A stretch of DNA of 64,000 bases from JBEVOS01 sp044226655. GTDB lineage: Bacteria; Pseudomonadota; Alphaproteobacteria; Caulobacterales; Aquidulcibacteraceae. The notes beneath the pieces are model-generated. The model searched no databases and was not told the DNA's origin. It worked only from the letters and a program-made list of their open reading frames with translations. A program made the translations under genes and the position numbers. The stretch lies in NCBI GenBank assembly GCA_044226655.1, contig JBGAGO010000002.1, positions 620,001 to 684,000 on the forward strand, in the 5' to 3' direction. Each line of letters opens with the position of its first letter. The first letter of the stretch is position 1. Of this stretch, positions 33,983 to 43,401 are shown piece after piece.

Positions 33983-34145
33983 TTTTGCCCTAAACTATCG
34001 CCAATTCCGGTTAAGCAGCTAATTTTCTTCGACAGATGGCGCACACAAGGCATCGAAGCGCCCGGAACCAGGCGCGGCGGCAAATCGCCCCTCTCGCCCG
34101 CCTCGAATATCGGGTATGGTGCGTTACACATCAGAGGTGAGGACG

Positions 34146-35963
34146 ATGGACCAGGCGGGAAGCGTGCATGCGCCGATCGATAAAGCGGCGCTGAAGGCGA
34201 AGTACCGGGCCGAGCGCGACAAGCGCCTGCGCGCGGACGGCAATGCGCAATATCTGGAGCTCAAGGGCCAGCTCGCGCACTACGCCGAAGATCCCTACAC
34301 GCCGTTCCAAGAGCGCGCGCCGAAGACCGATCACGTGACGTTCGCCTTCATCGGCGGCGGCTTCGCCGGCCTCGTCACAGGCGCGCGGCTCGCCGAAGCC
34401 GGGGTGAAGGATGTCCGCATCATCGAGAAGGGCGGCGATTTCGGCGGCACCTGGTACTGGAACCGCTATCCCGGCGCGCAATGCGACACGGCCTCGATGA
34501 TCTACATGCCGCTGCTCGAAGAAACCGGGCACATGCCGACCGAGAAATACGCGCACGCGCCGGAAATTCTCGCGCAATGCCAGCGCATCGGCAAACAATT
34601 CGGGCTCTACGACAACGCGCTCTTCCACACCGAGGTGAAGGACCTGGAATGGGACGACGCCAACAAACGCTGGATCATCAGCACCAATCGCGGCGACCGC
34701 TTCACCGCGCAATATCTCGGCATGGGCACGGGGCCGCTGCACGTGCCGAAACTGCCGGGCATTCCGGGCATTGAGAGCTTCAAGGGCCATTCCTTCCACA
34801 CCAGCCGCTGGGATTATGCGTACACGGGCGGCGATACGAATGGCGCGCCGCTGGAGAAGCTGAAGGACAAGCGCGTCGCCATCATCGGCACGGGCGCCAC
34901 GTCGGTGCAGGCGGTTCCGCATCTCGCAACCGCGTGCAAGGAGCTCTACGTCTTCCAGCGCACGCCCTCTTCGGTCGACGTGCGCGCCAACAAGCCGATC
35001 GATCCGGCCTGGTTCGCTGAAATCGCCACGCCCGGCTGGCAAAAGCGCTGGCTGGAGAATTTCACCGAAAACCAGACCATGGGCTCAGGGACTGAGGACC
35101 TCGTCCAGGACGGCTGGACCGACCTGTCAAAGCGCATCCGGGCCAAGATGATGACATTGAAGCCCGAGCAGATGACGCCTGAGGGCATGCTCGCGGCCTA
35201 TGAAGAATCCGATTTCGAGAAGATGGAAGAAATCCGCGCGCGCGTGAACACGATCGTCGAAGACGACGCGACCGCCGAGAAGCTCAAAGCCTGGTATGCG
35301 CAGCTCTGCAAGCGCCCCTGCTTCCATGACGAATATCTGCAGGCGTTCAACGAGCCGGCCGCGCATCTGATCGACACGGACGGCAAGGGCGTCGAGCGCA
35401 TCACGGAAAAAGGCGTCGTCGTCGCCGGCAAGGAATATGAGGTCGATTGCATCATCTATGCGTCCGGCTTCGAGGTCGGCACTCCGTTCGAGCGCCGCGC
35501 GGGCTTCGATCCCAAGGGCCGCGGCGGCCAACACCTGTCGGATTATTGGGCCGACGGCATGCGCACCAAGCACGGCACGCATGTGCACGGCTTCCCGAAT
35601 ATGTTCATCGTGCAGCCCACGCAGGGCGCCAATCTCATCTCCAACGTGCCGCACAATCTTACCGAGAGCGGCAAAACCATCGCGATGATCGTTGCGCACG
35701 CTTTGGCCTCGAACGCGCAGGAGATCGAGGTCACGAAGGAGGCGGAAGATAAATGGCTTGAGCTGCTCGCCACCGGCCCCGGCCGCATGACGATGATCGG
35801 CTCAACCGAATGCACGCCCGGCTATTACAATAATGAAGGCCAGCCGGACGCCGTGAAGAACTTCCTCCTCGGCGCCGGCTATCCCTACGGCGCCACCGCC
35901 TATTTCAAATATCTCGAAGACTGGCGCGACAAGGGCGATTTCGACGGGCTGGCGTTTCGGTAG
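34146..35963 (+). CDS. Baeyer-Villiger monooxygenase (flavin-containing)
   Basis: 605 residues. The FAD motif is GGGFAGLVTGARLAEAG (about 65), the BVMO fingerprint F-x-G-x-x-x-H-x-x-x-W is intact (FKGHSFHTSRW, about 213), and the NADPH site is IIGTGATSVQ. It inserts oxygen next to a ketone using NADPH and O2. An N-terminal extension of about 60 residues is typical of the cyclohexanone/phenylacetone type. The start follows GAGGTGAGG. Substrate unknown. Confidence 0.95.
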   Translation: MDQAGSVHAPIDKAALKAKYRAERDKRLRADGNAQYLELKGQLAHYAEDPYTPFQERAPKTDHVTFAFIGGGFAGLVTGARLAEAGVKDVRIIEKGGDFGGTWYWNRYPGAQCDTASMIYMPLLEETGHMPTEKYAHAPEILAQCQRIGKQFGLYDNALFHTEVKDLEWDDANKRWIISTNRGDRFTAQYLGMGTGPLHVPKLPGIPGIESFKGHSFHTSRWDYAYTGGDTNGAPLEKLKDKRVAIIGTGATSVQAVPHLATACKELYVFQRTPSSVDVRANKPIDPAWFAEIATPGWQKRWLENFTENQTMGSGTEDLVQDGWTDLSKRIRAKMMTLKPEQMTPEGMLAAYEESDFEKMEEIRARVNTIVEDDATAEKLKAWYAQLCKRPCFHDEYLQAFNEPAAHLIDTDGKGVERITEKGVVVAGKEYEVDCIIYASGFEVGTPFERRAGFDPKGRGGQHLSDYWADGMRTKHGTHVHGFPNMFIVQPTQGANLISNVPHNLTESGKTIAMIVAHALASNAQEIEVTKEAEDKWLELLATGPGRMTMIGSTECTPGYYNNEGQPDAVKNFLLGAGYPYGATAYFKYLEDWRDKGDFDGLAFR

Positions 35964-35988
35964 AGCAGCGCCGTGCATCGGGCCTCGT

Positions 35989-36145
35989 CCCTCTCCCCTT
36001 GTGGGAGAGGGCGTGCAGGACGCGACAATGGCAACCGTACGACATGGGTGAGGGGTGTCGGCGCACAGCTCTCGGGGCTTTGGGCGTTAACACCCCTCAT
36101 CCGTCATCGCTGCGCGACGACACCTTCTCCCACAAGGGGAGAAGG
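35989..36145. repeat. dispersed long inverted repeat
   Basis: Outer arms CCCTCTCCCCTTGTGGGAG.. (35989-36011) and its complement (36123-36145) match with two changes. Inner arms GGTGAGGGGTGT (around 36047-36058) and ACACCCCTCATC (around 36090-36101) also pair. This nested CTCTCCC...GTGAGGGG design is familiar as an intergenic repeat scattered in many alphaproteobacterial genomes. It separates the BVMO gene from the convergent membrane module and may act as a bidirectional terminator. Confidence 0.8.
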
Positions 36146-36153
36146 ACGCAGCT

Positions 36154-36933
36154 TCAATCGATCTGCCGCCATTCATAGCGCGCAGGGATGGCGCGGAAGG
36201 CGCCGTCCCATGCGCTGCGGATGTCGGCTTCGCTGACATTGTAGTCGTGGCCGTGCGAGACGAAGTAGACATCGAACGTCACGCCGCGCGCGGCCGGCCC
36301 GAACTGCGCTTCCACGAGCCGCGGCAGCCCTTCGCGGCCGTTGCGCGCATAGACGCTGAGCTCGTTCGAGTTCTGCCGCATGTCCGAGATCAAAATCATG
36401 CGCCGATTGGGCGTGCGGGCGTCGAAATCGTCGCGGCCCAGCCAGCGATGCACATATTCGACGATCGGGCTGGTCGGCGCCTGCGCGGGCGCGCCCAATT
36501 GGGCGACGACGCGGTCGGCGGCGCCGACGAATTTCTCATCGAAATCACGCTGCGTGTAGCGCCGGCCGCGATAGAGATCGCTCCAGAAGGTCGGCTGTCC
36601 CGGATTGCACACCGAGAACAGCGGATGGGTCGAGAGATTGGAATCGAGCGAGACGATCGAGAATTTCTCGTAGCGTCCGCCGCCGCGCTGCGCCGCTTCG
36701 ATCAGCTCGCGCAGCGCATCGCCGACGGCCGGGTTCCAGCGATCCGTGCGATCCACGATGACGACCGTATGCGCCGCCAGCGGGCGATTGGTGGGGCACA
36801 ACGTGGCCGGATCGGTTTCGGCCGGGCGGAACCACCACACCGCGCCGCTGAGAGCGAGCAATAGGCCGACGACCAGAACTGTGCCGACCGCGTAGCGCCT
36901 GTTGGCCTGGGCGCGCGCCTTGCGCGTGCTCAT
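36154..36933 (-). CDS. membrane-anchored VWA-like protein of unknown function
   Basis: 259 residues. One transmembrane helix (about 15-36), then an extracytoplasmic domain with VVIVDRTDRWNP (a degenerate MIDAS-like strand), SVCNPGQP, and later MILISDMRQNSNELSVY, a pattern consistent with a Rossmann-like VWA fold. No named family. The ATG overlaps the stop of the large membrane protein upstream (TGATG), so the two proteins probably work together. Confidence 0.65.
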   Translation of the reverse strand: MSTRKARAQANRRYAVGTVLVVGLLLALSGAVWWFRPAETDPATLCPTNRPLAAHTVVIVDRTDRWNPAVGDALRELIEAAQRGGGRYEKFSIVSLDSNLSTHPLFSVCNPGQPTFWSDLYRGRRYTQRDFDEKFVGAADRVVAQLGAPAQAPTSPIVEYVHRWLGRDDFDARTPNRRMILISDMRQNSNELSVYARNGREGLPRLVEAQFGPAARGVTFDVYFVSHGHDYNVSEADIRSAWDGAFRAIPARYEWRQID

Positions 36934-38384
36934 CAGAGGCCGCCCGTGCGCTGCAGACGCACGACCTCTCCATCGTCCTCCACGCCGCTGCGCGCGCCGC
37001 GCACGAAGGCTGCATCCACCGGCGCATCGACGAATTCGCCATGCACGCGCTTGGACGCTGCATCGGCCACGCCCTTGAGGAACGGCGTCAGCTCGTCATC
37101 GTAGAAGGATTGGTATTCCGCCTCCAATTGCGCGCGCGCGCCGGCCAATTGGCTTTTGCACTGCGTGATGTTGGTGGTGGAGCGGGCGAGCGCATCTTCC
37201 AGCGCGTTGAGAATGCTCACGCTTGAGGGCGCGGCGGCGCCGGCGAACGGGTCCTGCCCGAAATAGCCCGGTTCGCGTACGCTGCGCTCGGCGCGGTTGG
37301 CGGCGCGATAGAGCCCGACGGCGTCGCGCCCCTCGCGCACGATTTCGGCGGCGCCGGAATCCCACGCGGCTGCGTTGGTTTGCGTCTTGGCGAGCGCCTG
37401 GCGCAGCGCGCCAACGGTTTCCTGCACGCGCCCGAGCACGCCGGCCATCGCTTCGTCCGCGCCCTTCTTGGCTTCGTCCACATGGGCGGCGAGGCCGAGC
37501 GCGATCTCGCGCACGCGCTCGCGCGCTTCCTCCATGCGGCGATGGCGCGGGCCATAGCCCGGATAGGGATCGTCCCAGCGCGCGCCACGCATGATCGCGA
37601 ACACGCCGATGATGAGCGCGATCACGAACAGCATGAGCGATTCGAGCTGCTCGAACGGCTGGAACGGATGCGCGGCGATCGAGGAGAGAATGTTGTCGGG
37701 CGCGGGCGCATCGAGCGCCGCGTGCGAGAGCATGTAGCGATAATGCGCGACGTAAAATGCGAACAGAACCAAGGTCGCGCAGCCGATCACGGTCGCCGGC
37801 AGCGCCCACACCAAATGCATGCGGCCATCGCCGCGATAGCTGAGATAGCGCCACGGCCCCGCCCCGATCAGCGTGCCGGTGAGCACGACCAGGACGGAGA
37901 TCATCAGCGCCGTCGTCCAGCCCTGCACCAGGCCGCCTTGGCTCGCCTGCCCGATCACCCAGCCATTGGCCGCGACCTCGATCGTGAACAACAGCGCGAG
38001 CCAAAACACTTTGCGCCAGAAGATGTTGTCATAGGACGGCTCGGTCTCGGTCAGGCCGTGCTGGATGCGGAAGGCGCGATAGTCGCGAAAGGCGCGCGCG
38101 AAATCGGTGTGCGCCTCGTCGAGCTCGATCTGCACCGCGCTTTGCGCGCGCGATTTCTTGGCTCGGAATTGCGTGAGGATGGTTTGCGGCTCGCTCGCGA
38201 GCCCTTCGAGCTCTTGCGGCAAGCTGGTGAAATCATTGGCCGAACTGAGACCAAGGAGATCGCTGGAATGTTGCGACAACGCGCCTTCGACGCGGGCGAC
38301 GATGTTGGCTTCGATCGGCGAAAGCTGAGCGGCTTCGGGCGGCGGAATATTGCTGCGCCCATCGCGCGCGCCCTGCGACGTCAA
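36933..38384 (-). CDS. multi-pass membrane protein with coiled-coil domains
   Basis: 483 residues from TTG 38384. A soluble helical head (about 1-120) is followed by about four transmembrane helices (about 125-255), a coiled-coil segment (EEARERVREIALGLAAHVDEAKK) and a C-terminal helical domain (ALARSTTNITQCKSQLAGARAQLEAEYQ). Unrecognised. A strong GGGAGGG stands before an in-frame ATT at 38424-38426, which would add 14 residues; ATT starts are very rare, so the true start is open. Operon partner of the VWA-like protein. Confidence 0.6.
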   Translation of the reverse strand: MTSQGARDGRSNIPPPEAAQLSPIEANIVARVEGALSQHSSDLLGLSSANDFTSLPQELEGLASEPQTILTQFRAKKSRAQSAVQIELDEAHTDFARAFRDYRAFRIQHGLTETEPSYDNIFWRKVFWLALLFTIEVAANGWVIGQASQGGLVQGWTTALMISVLVVLTGTLIGAGPWRYLSYRGDGRMHLVWALPATVIGCATLVLFAFYVAHYRYMLSHAALDAPAPDNILSSIAAHPFQPFEQLESLMLFVIALIIGVFAIMRGARWDDPYPGYGPRHRRMEEARERVREIALGLAAHVDEAKKGADEAMAGVLGRVQETVGALRQALAKTQTNAAAWDSGAAEIVREGRDAVGLYRAANRAERSVREPGYFGQDPFAGAAAPSSVSILNALEDALARSTTNITQCKSQLAGARAQLEAEYQSFYDDELTPFLKGVADAASKRVHGEFVDAPVDAAFVRGARSGVEDDGEVVRLQRTGGL

Positions 38385-38529
38385 TTGCAGATCGGAATCG
38401 AGCTGAGCAGCGGACAGAATCGGAATGGAGCCCTCCCATGATCAAGGAACAGCGGACTGGCTCCATCCACGCGTTCTAACGCCCCTCTTAGAGGGAGTTC
38501 CGGACAAAGTTGAGCAGAAAATGTAGCGA

Positions 38530-39108
38530 TTAGGTGGCGATCGAGACTTTGATCTCGAGCGCGCTCATGGCGGTGGCGCGCATGCGCGCGCGTTCGGCGG
38601 CGAGATTTTCGCCTTCCAACAAGGCGACATCGACGCTGCGCCGCTCCGGCCCGCCATAGAGCGGGTCCGCCCTGCGGCGCCGGTCCGGACCGAAATAATC
38701 GGTAATGTCCACGAAGCGCCGCGGGCTTGTCACCGCATGCGCGACGTGGCGCAGAAAATCGGCGCCGCTGAACGGAAAGCGCAGGAACGAGGTCGCGCCC
38801 GCTTCGAGCGCCAGCGCCAGGCGCCATTTCGCGGCCGGCGACATCACGATGATCGGCACGAACGGATCGGGCGAGGTGTCCTTGTGGCGCACGCTGCGTA
38901 TCATGTCAGCGAATCCGTCGCCGGCGCTGGTCCAATTGATGATGACGATGTCGCGCCCGAGGATCAGGTCCTTCTGCAGCTCGGCAATGTTCTCGACCAT
39001 GGTGTAGCGGCGCACGCCGACGCCGCGGAGAATGGATTTCTGCACGCTGGCCAGATGGCCCTCCCGATCGACGATGACGATCGAGAGCGCCTCCCAATGT
39101 ATCCGCAT
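38530..39108 (-). CDS. CheY-like pseudo-receiver protein
   Basis: 192 residues. Residues 1-125 have the receiver fold (LSIVIVDREG start, IIVMSP, then LRFPF), but the phospho-accepting Asp is Asn (N58 in IVIINWTSAGDG) and the Lys is Arg/Phe, so it is probably not phosphorylated. A C-terminal tail has two motifs, FGPDRRRR and YGGPERRS. It lies 7 bp after the cheZ-like gene on the chemotaxis strand. Confidence 0.8.
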   Translation of the reverse strand: MRIHWEALSIVIVDREGHLASVQKSILRGVGVRRYTMVENIAELQKDLILGRDIVIINWTSAGDGFADMIRSVRHKDTSPDPFVPIIVMSPAAKWRLALALEAGATSFLRFPFSGADFLRHVAHAVTSPRRFVDITDYFGPDRRRRADPLYGGPERRSVDVALLEGENLAAERARMRATAMSALEIKVSIAT

Positions 39109-39115
39109 CGGCGGC

Positions 39116-39610
39116 TCACATGTCGTCGGAGAAGAGCTTGTCGATCTCGTCCTGATCGACGCCCTCGCCCGGCATGGTGGGGCCGTTCAGCAGCAGCGCA
39201 TCGCCTTCAAGCGCCTCCTCCGGCGCTTCCGGCTCACCAGATTCGCCCAGCACCAGCGCAAGCCCGGCGAGTTTGTCCTCCAGCGTCATCAGCGTTTCGA
39301 CGACCTTGGTGATGCGCTGGCCCGTCAAATCCTGAAACGAACAAGCTTCGATCACCGACAGACAGCGCGTCTGCACATTGGCGCGATAATCTTCCGGCGT
39401 GAGCGCATCATCGAGCGCGAGAATCTCATCGACCGCCGCCATGATCTGGTTGGCCGCCGATTCCGTGGTCTCCATGATCATGCCGATCTGATTCATGGCG
39501 TTGGGCAGGCGCCGGAATTTCATCTCGTTGGGGCGCAGCTCCGCGATCGCCTTGCGTGCCGCCAGCACATAGCGCAGCAGCGCCGCCCGCTCTTCAGCCT
39601 GCGCGCTCAT
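39116..39610 (-). CDS. CheZ-like phosphatase/chemotaxis protein
   Basis: 164 residues, long helices with the CheZ signature ACSFQDLTGQRI (about 89-100, including the Gln used for CheY-P hydrolysis) and a C-terminal CheY-binding-like acidic tail (VDQDEIDKLFSDDM). It overlaps the cheY stop by one base (TGATG). It likely removes phosphate from CheY. Confidence 0.85.
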   Translation of the reverse strand: MSAQAEERAALLRYVLAARKAIAELRPNEMKFRRLPNAMNQIGMIMETTESAANQIMAAVDEILALDDALTPEDYRANVQTRCLSVIEACSFQDLTGQRITKVVETLMTLEDKLAGLALVLGESGEPEAPEEALEGDALLLNGPTMPGEGVDQDEIDKLFSDDM

Positions 39611-39996
39611 CAGAAATCTCCAAGAACGGCGGCGATCTTCTGCTTCAGCACCGCCTGCGTGAACGGCTTGATGATGTAGTTGTTGACGCCTGCCTGGCGC
39701 GCGGCGACGACGTTTTCCGTGCGCGCTTCGGCCGTCACCATGATGAAGGGCAGCTTCGCCGTCGGCGGATTGGCGCGCACTTTCTTCAGCAGGTCGAGCC
39801 CCGTGACCGGCTGCATGTTCCAATCGGAAATCACCAGCCCATAGGCTTTGCTCGAAATCATCTCGAACGCCGAGCGCCCATCGGTGGCTTCATCGATGTT
39901 TCGGAAGCCCAATTGCTCGAGCAGTCCGCGCACGATGCGCAGCATCGTCTTGTAATCGTCCACGATGAGGATCGAGAGGTCCTTGCCCACGGCCAT
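39610..39996 (-). CDS. cheY: chemotaxis response regulator CheY
   Basis: 128 residues, single receiver. Acidic pair in ILIVDDYK (D13/D14), phospho-Asp D58 in VISDWNMQ, Thr in VTAEAR and Lys in YIIKPF. CheY-P binds the flagellar motor switch. It is divergent from cheA across a 145-bp gap and leads the cheY-cheZ-pseudo-receiver run. Confidence 0.96.
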   Translation of the reverse strand: MAVGKDLSILIVDDYKTMLRIVRGLLEQLGFRNIDEATDGRSAFEMISSKAYGLVISDWNMQPVTGLDLLKKVRANPPTAKLPFIMVTAEARTENVVAARQAGVNNYIIKPFTQAVLKQKIAAVLGDF

Positions 39997-40141
39997 GACG
40001 CTTCCCCCGTTAACTCAACTTGAGATAGCATCCGAGGTCTTGACGAAATGTAACTAGGGGTTGTGTCGCCGCGGTTTACGCGTTCTTAAGCACGGCAGGC
40101 GACAGCTCTACAACCTGCAATAGAGCGCCGGACCCCGCCCG

Positions 40142-42946
40142 ATGGACGACATCCTTCGCGACTTCCTCTCCGAAGCCAATGAAAGCATCGATGCGCTCGA
40201 CCGCGCGCTCGTGCGCTTCGAGCGCGAGCCGGAAGATCCCGAACTGCTCTCCGAAATCTTCCGCGTGATGCACACGATCAAAGGCACGTGCGGCTTTCTC
40301 GGCCTCACCCGTCTCGCGGCGGTCGCGCATGCCGGCGAAAACATCCTGGGCCAGTTTCGCGATGGCGCGCTGAAACCGACGCAAACCTCCGTCACCGCCG
40401 TGCTCGACGCCGTCGATCTCATCAAGAGCCTGCTGATGCAGCTGGAAGCCGCCGGCGCCGAACCGGCTGGCGATGATTCCGATTTGATCGCCCGGCTCAA
40501 CGCCGTCGCCGCGTCACAGCAAGCCTCGCCGGCCCAGGCCGCGCCGCCGCAAACGCTCGCGCAGCGTCTCGGCGGGCTCTCAAGCGTGGACTGCGCGGTC
40601 GAGATCGCGTTGCAGCGCGCACGCAAGGAGCCCGATGGCCGTCGCCTGGATGCGACGCAGGAAGATGCGCTCATCAGCGCCGTACGCGACGCCAGCTGGC
40701 GCGCCATTTCGGGCGAAGCCGGGCTTTCGCTCGCGGAGGAACTCGCCGCGCTCGGCCTCAACGATTCCAAAGAACTTGCGCTGATCGCGGCGCGCTTTGG
40801 CGATGCGCTACGCGAGCTTGGCGTTGAAGCGCCCGCCATCGCCGAAGCTTTGGGCCGCATCGGCGCGGGCCCGCCGCCCCCGCCCAAACGCGAAGACGCC
40901 GCCGCCGGCGCCAGCCAAGGCGGCTCCGCTGTCGCGGCGCAGACCATCCGCGTGCAGGTTGAATCGCTCGAGCAATTGATGAATGTGGCGAGCGAGCTTG
41001 TGCTCATCCGCAATCAATTGCTGCAGACCTTGCGCTCGCAGCCCGAAAGCCCGTTCGCCGGCCCGCTGCAGCGGCTCAATCACGTCACGACCGAGTTGCA
41101 GGAAAGCGTGATGACCACACGCATGCAGCCCATTGGCGCGGCCTGGGCCAAGCTGCCGCGGCTGGCGCGCGATCTGGCGCTCGAACTCGACAAGCGCATC
41201 GAATTGCGGATGGAAGGCGAAGAGACCGAACTCGATCGCCAGGTGCTCGAGCTGATCAAGGATCCGCTCACCCACATGATCCGCAACGCCGCCGATCATG
41301 GCCTCGAACCGCCCGGCGAGCGCGCCAAGGCCGGCAAATCGGAAATCGGGATCATCACGCTGTGTGCGCGCCACGAGGGCAGCAATATCGTGATCGAGGT
41401 CGCCGACGACGGGCGCGGCCTCATGCCTTCGAAGCTGCGCGCCAAGGCGCTGGCGCAAAGCCTCATCACGCCGGCCGAGGCCGAAAGCCTCTCCGACGCC
41501 AAAATCCAGCAGCTCATCTTTCATCCCGGCTTCTCGACCGCGCAGCAGGTCTCCGGCATTTCCGGACGCGGCGTCGGCATGGACGTGGTGCGCACCAATA
41601 TCGAGAAGATCGGCGGCACGGTTGAACTCTCCTCGCACGAAGGTCGCGGCACGCGCTTTACGATTCGAATCCCGCTCACGCTCACGATCGTGTCGGCGCT
41701 GATCGTCGACGCCTGCGCCCATCGTTTCGCCATGCCGCAATCGAGCGTGGTGGAGCTGGTCGGCGCCGGCGGCGGCTCAGGCCGCGCGATCGAGGACATC
41801 AATGGCGCGCCCGTGCTGCGTCTGCGCGATCGGCTTTTGCCGCTCATCGCCCTGCAGGATCTGATGCATCTGGCGCCGCAGGCCCGCGACGATGAACGCT
41901 GCATCCTGGTGATCCGTGTCGGGGCCTTCACCTACGGCATCATCGTAGACCGCGTGTTCGATACGGAAGAAATCGTCGTCAAACCGGCCGCCGCCGTGCT
42001 GCGCGACATTCCGTTCTATTCCGGCGCGACGATCCTGGGCGACGGCGCCGTGATCATGATTCTCGATCCCAAGGGCATCGCCACCGAACTCGGCTCCATC
42101 GAGGCCGAGCAAACCGAGAACGCCACACAGCGCGTGCGCGCCGAAAGCGACGATATGCAGCTGCTCATTGTCCGCGGCGCTTCACGCGCGCTAAAGGCCA
42201 CCCCTCTGCAATTGGTGTCGCGCATCGAAGATGTACGCGGCGACGTGGTGGAATACGCCGACGGACGCCCTGTTCTGCAATATCGCGGCCGCATGATGCC
42301 GCTGATCGCGCTCGATGATGGCGCGCCCGCGCTGCGCGACGGCGTCAGCCGGCCGGTCATCGTGGTTGACAATGGCGAGCGGGCCATCGGCGTCGTCGTC
42401 GAAGAAATCGTCGACATCGTTCAGGCGCCGCTAACGCAGGGCATGAAGCCAGCCACCCCCGGCTCCCTCGGCAGCCTCGTCATCGAGGGCCATGTCACCG
42501 ACATCATCGATTTCGCGCATTATTGGCGCGGCGCCGCACTTGTGCTGTCGCCGCAAGCGGACGAACCGCAAGGCGCACTGCCCCTTGAGCAGGCCGCGCC
42601 GCCGCGCAAGCGCGCGCTCATCGTCGATCCCAGCGCGTTCCAGCGCAATCTCGTCGCGCCGCTGCTCGCCATGGCCGGCTATGAGGTCGCGACCGCGGAG
42701 GACGCGAGCCGCGCCGCGGCGCTGATCGAAGCGGGCCCTGCCTTCGATGTGATCTTGTCGGACGCCGATCTTTCGGCGCGCGAGACGCTGCAGGGCGGCG
42801 CGCCCGTGATCGGCCTCTATGACGATCCTTTCGCGATCCGCCAGAACACCGCCGAGGGGTTCGCCCAGCTCGCGTGCCGGCTCGACCGCGACGCGCTGCT
42901 GCAGACGCTCGACACCGTCACCCAAACCAAACGCGTGGCCGCCTGA
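40142..42946 (+). CDS. cheA: chemotaxis histidine kinase CheA with C-terminal receiver
   Basis: 934 residues. HPt domain with H44 (MHTIKG), P3 dimerisation helices (about 270-330), HATPase P4 (N box around HMIRNAADHGLE near 380, G1 VADDGRGL near 420), a CheW-like P5 domain (about 515-650), a second CheW-like domain (about 670-800) and a receiver-like domain (about 820-934) retaining D in VILSDADL but lacking the usual KP. The enzyme phosphorylates CheY and CheB. The double P5 and receiver are extras compared with E. coli CheA. The stop overlaps the cheW ATG. Confidence 0.95.
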   Translation: MDDILRDFLSEANESIDALDRALVRFEREPEDPELLSEIFRVMHTIKGTCGFLGLTRLAAVAHAGENILGQFRDGALKPTQTSVTAVLDAVDLIKSLLMQLEAAGAEPAGDDSDLIARLNAVAASQQASPAQAAPPQTLAQRLGGLSSVDCAVEIALQRARKEPDGRRLDATQEDALISAVRDASWRAISGEAGLSLAEELAALGLNDSKELALIAARFGDALRELGVEAPAIAEALGRIGAGPPPPPKREDAAAGASQGGSAVAAQTIRVQVESLEQLMNVASELVLIRNQLLQTLRSQPESPFAGPLQRLNHVTTELQESVMTTRMQPIGAAWAKLPRLARDLALELDKRIELRMEGEETELDRQVLELIKDPLTHMIRNAADHGLEPPGERAKAGKSEIGIITLCARHEGSNIVIEVADDGRGLMPSKLRAKALAQSLITPAEAESLSDAKIQQLIFHPGFSTAQQVSGISGRGVGMDVVRTNIEKIGGTVELSSHEGRGTRFTIRIPLTLTIVSALIVDACAHRFAMPQSSVVELVGAGGGSGRAIEDINGAPVLRLRDRLLPLIALQDLMHLAPQARDDERCILVIRVGAFTYGIIVDRVFDTEEIVVKPAAAVLRDIPFYSGATILGDGAVIMILDPKGIATELGSIEAEQTENATQRVRAESDDMQLLIVRGASRALKATPLQLVSRIEDVRGDVVEYADGRPVLQYRGRMMPLIALDDGAPALRDGVSRPVIVVDNGERAIGVVVEEIVDIVQAPLTQGMKPATPGSLGSLVIEGHVTDIIDFAHYWRGAALVLSPQADEPQGALPLEQAAPPRKRALIVDPSAFQRNLVAPLLAMAGYEVATAEDASRAAALIEAGPAFDVILSDADLSARETLQGGAPVIGLYDDPFAIRQNTAEGFAQLACRLDRDALLQTLDTVTQTKRVAA

Positions 42947-43401
42947 TGACCGACGATATCGAACTTGTCTCCATGAGCCTTGGCGCGGCGCGCTTCGGCG
43001 TGCCGGTGCTGCGCGTGCGCGACGTGCTGGACATGCCCATCGTCAATCCCGTGCCGCTCGCGCCCAGTGAAATCGTGGGCTCGATCAATCTTCGCGGCCG
43101 CATCGTCACCGCGATCGATCTGCGCGGGCGGCTCGGTCTGCCCGCGCGCGATGCGGCCGCGCCCTGCATGTGCGTGATCGTGGAAAGCGCCAAAGAGCAA
43201 GGCGGCGAGCCCTACGCGTTTCTGGTCGATGAGGTCGGCGATGTACTGAGCCTACCGGCCTCGCTTTACGAGCCCAATCCGGTGACGCTGTCGAAAGCCT
43301 GGGCCAGCATGTCCCGCGGACTCTACCGTCAGGACGGCGCGCTGCTGCTGGTGCTCGATGTCGACGCCGTGCTCGATCTCGGCGCCAAGCGCGCCGCCTA
43401 G
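42946..43401 (+). CDS. cheW: chemotaxis coupling protein CheW
   Basis: 151 residues. Typical CheW strands: MSLGAARFGVPVLRVRDVL, PSEIVGSINLRGRIVTAIDLR and FLVDEVGDVLSLP. It bridges CheA and the chemoreceptor. The ATG overlaps the cheA TGA (TGATG). Its end overlaps the convergent cheR by 4 bases. Confidence 0.95.
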   Translation: MTDDIELVSMSLGAARFGVPVLRVRDVLDMPIVNPVPLAPSEIVGSINLRGRIVTAIDLRGRLGLPARDAAAPCMCVIVESAKEQGGEPYAFLVDEVGDVLSLPASLYEPNPVTLSKAWASMSRGLYRQDGALLLVLDVDAVLDLGAKRAA

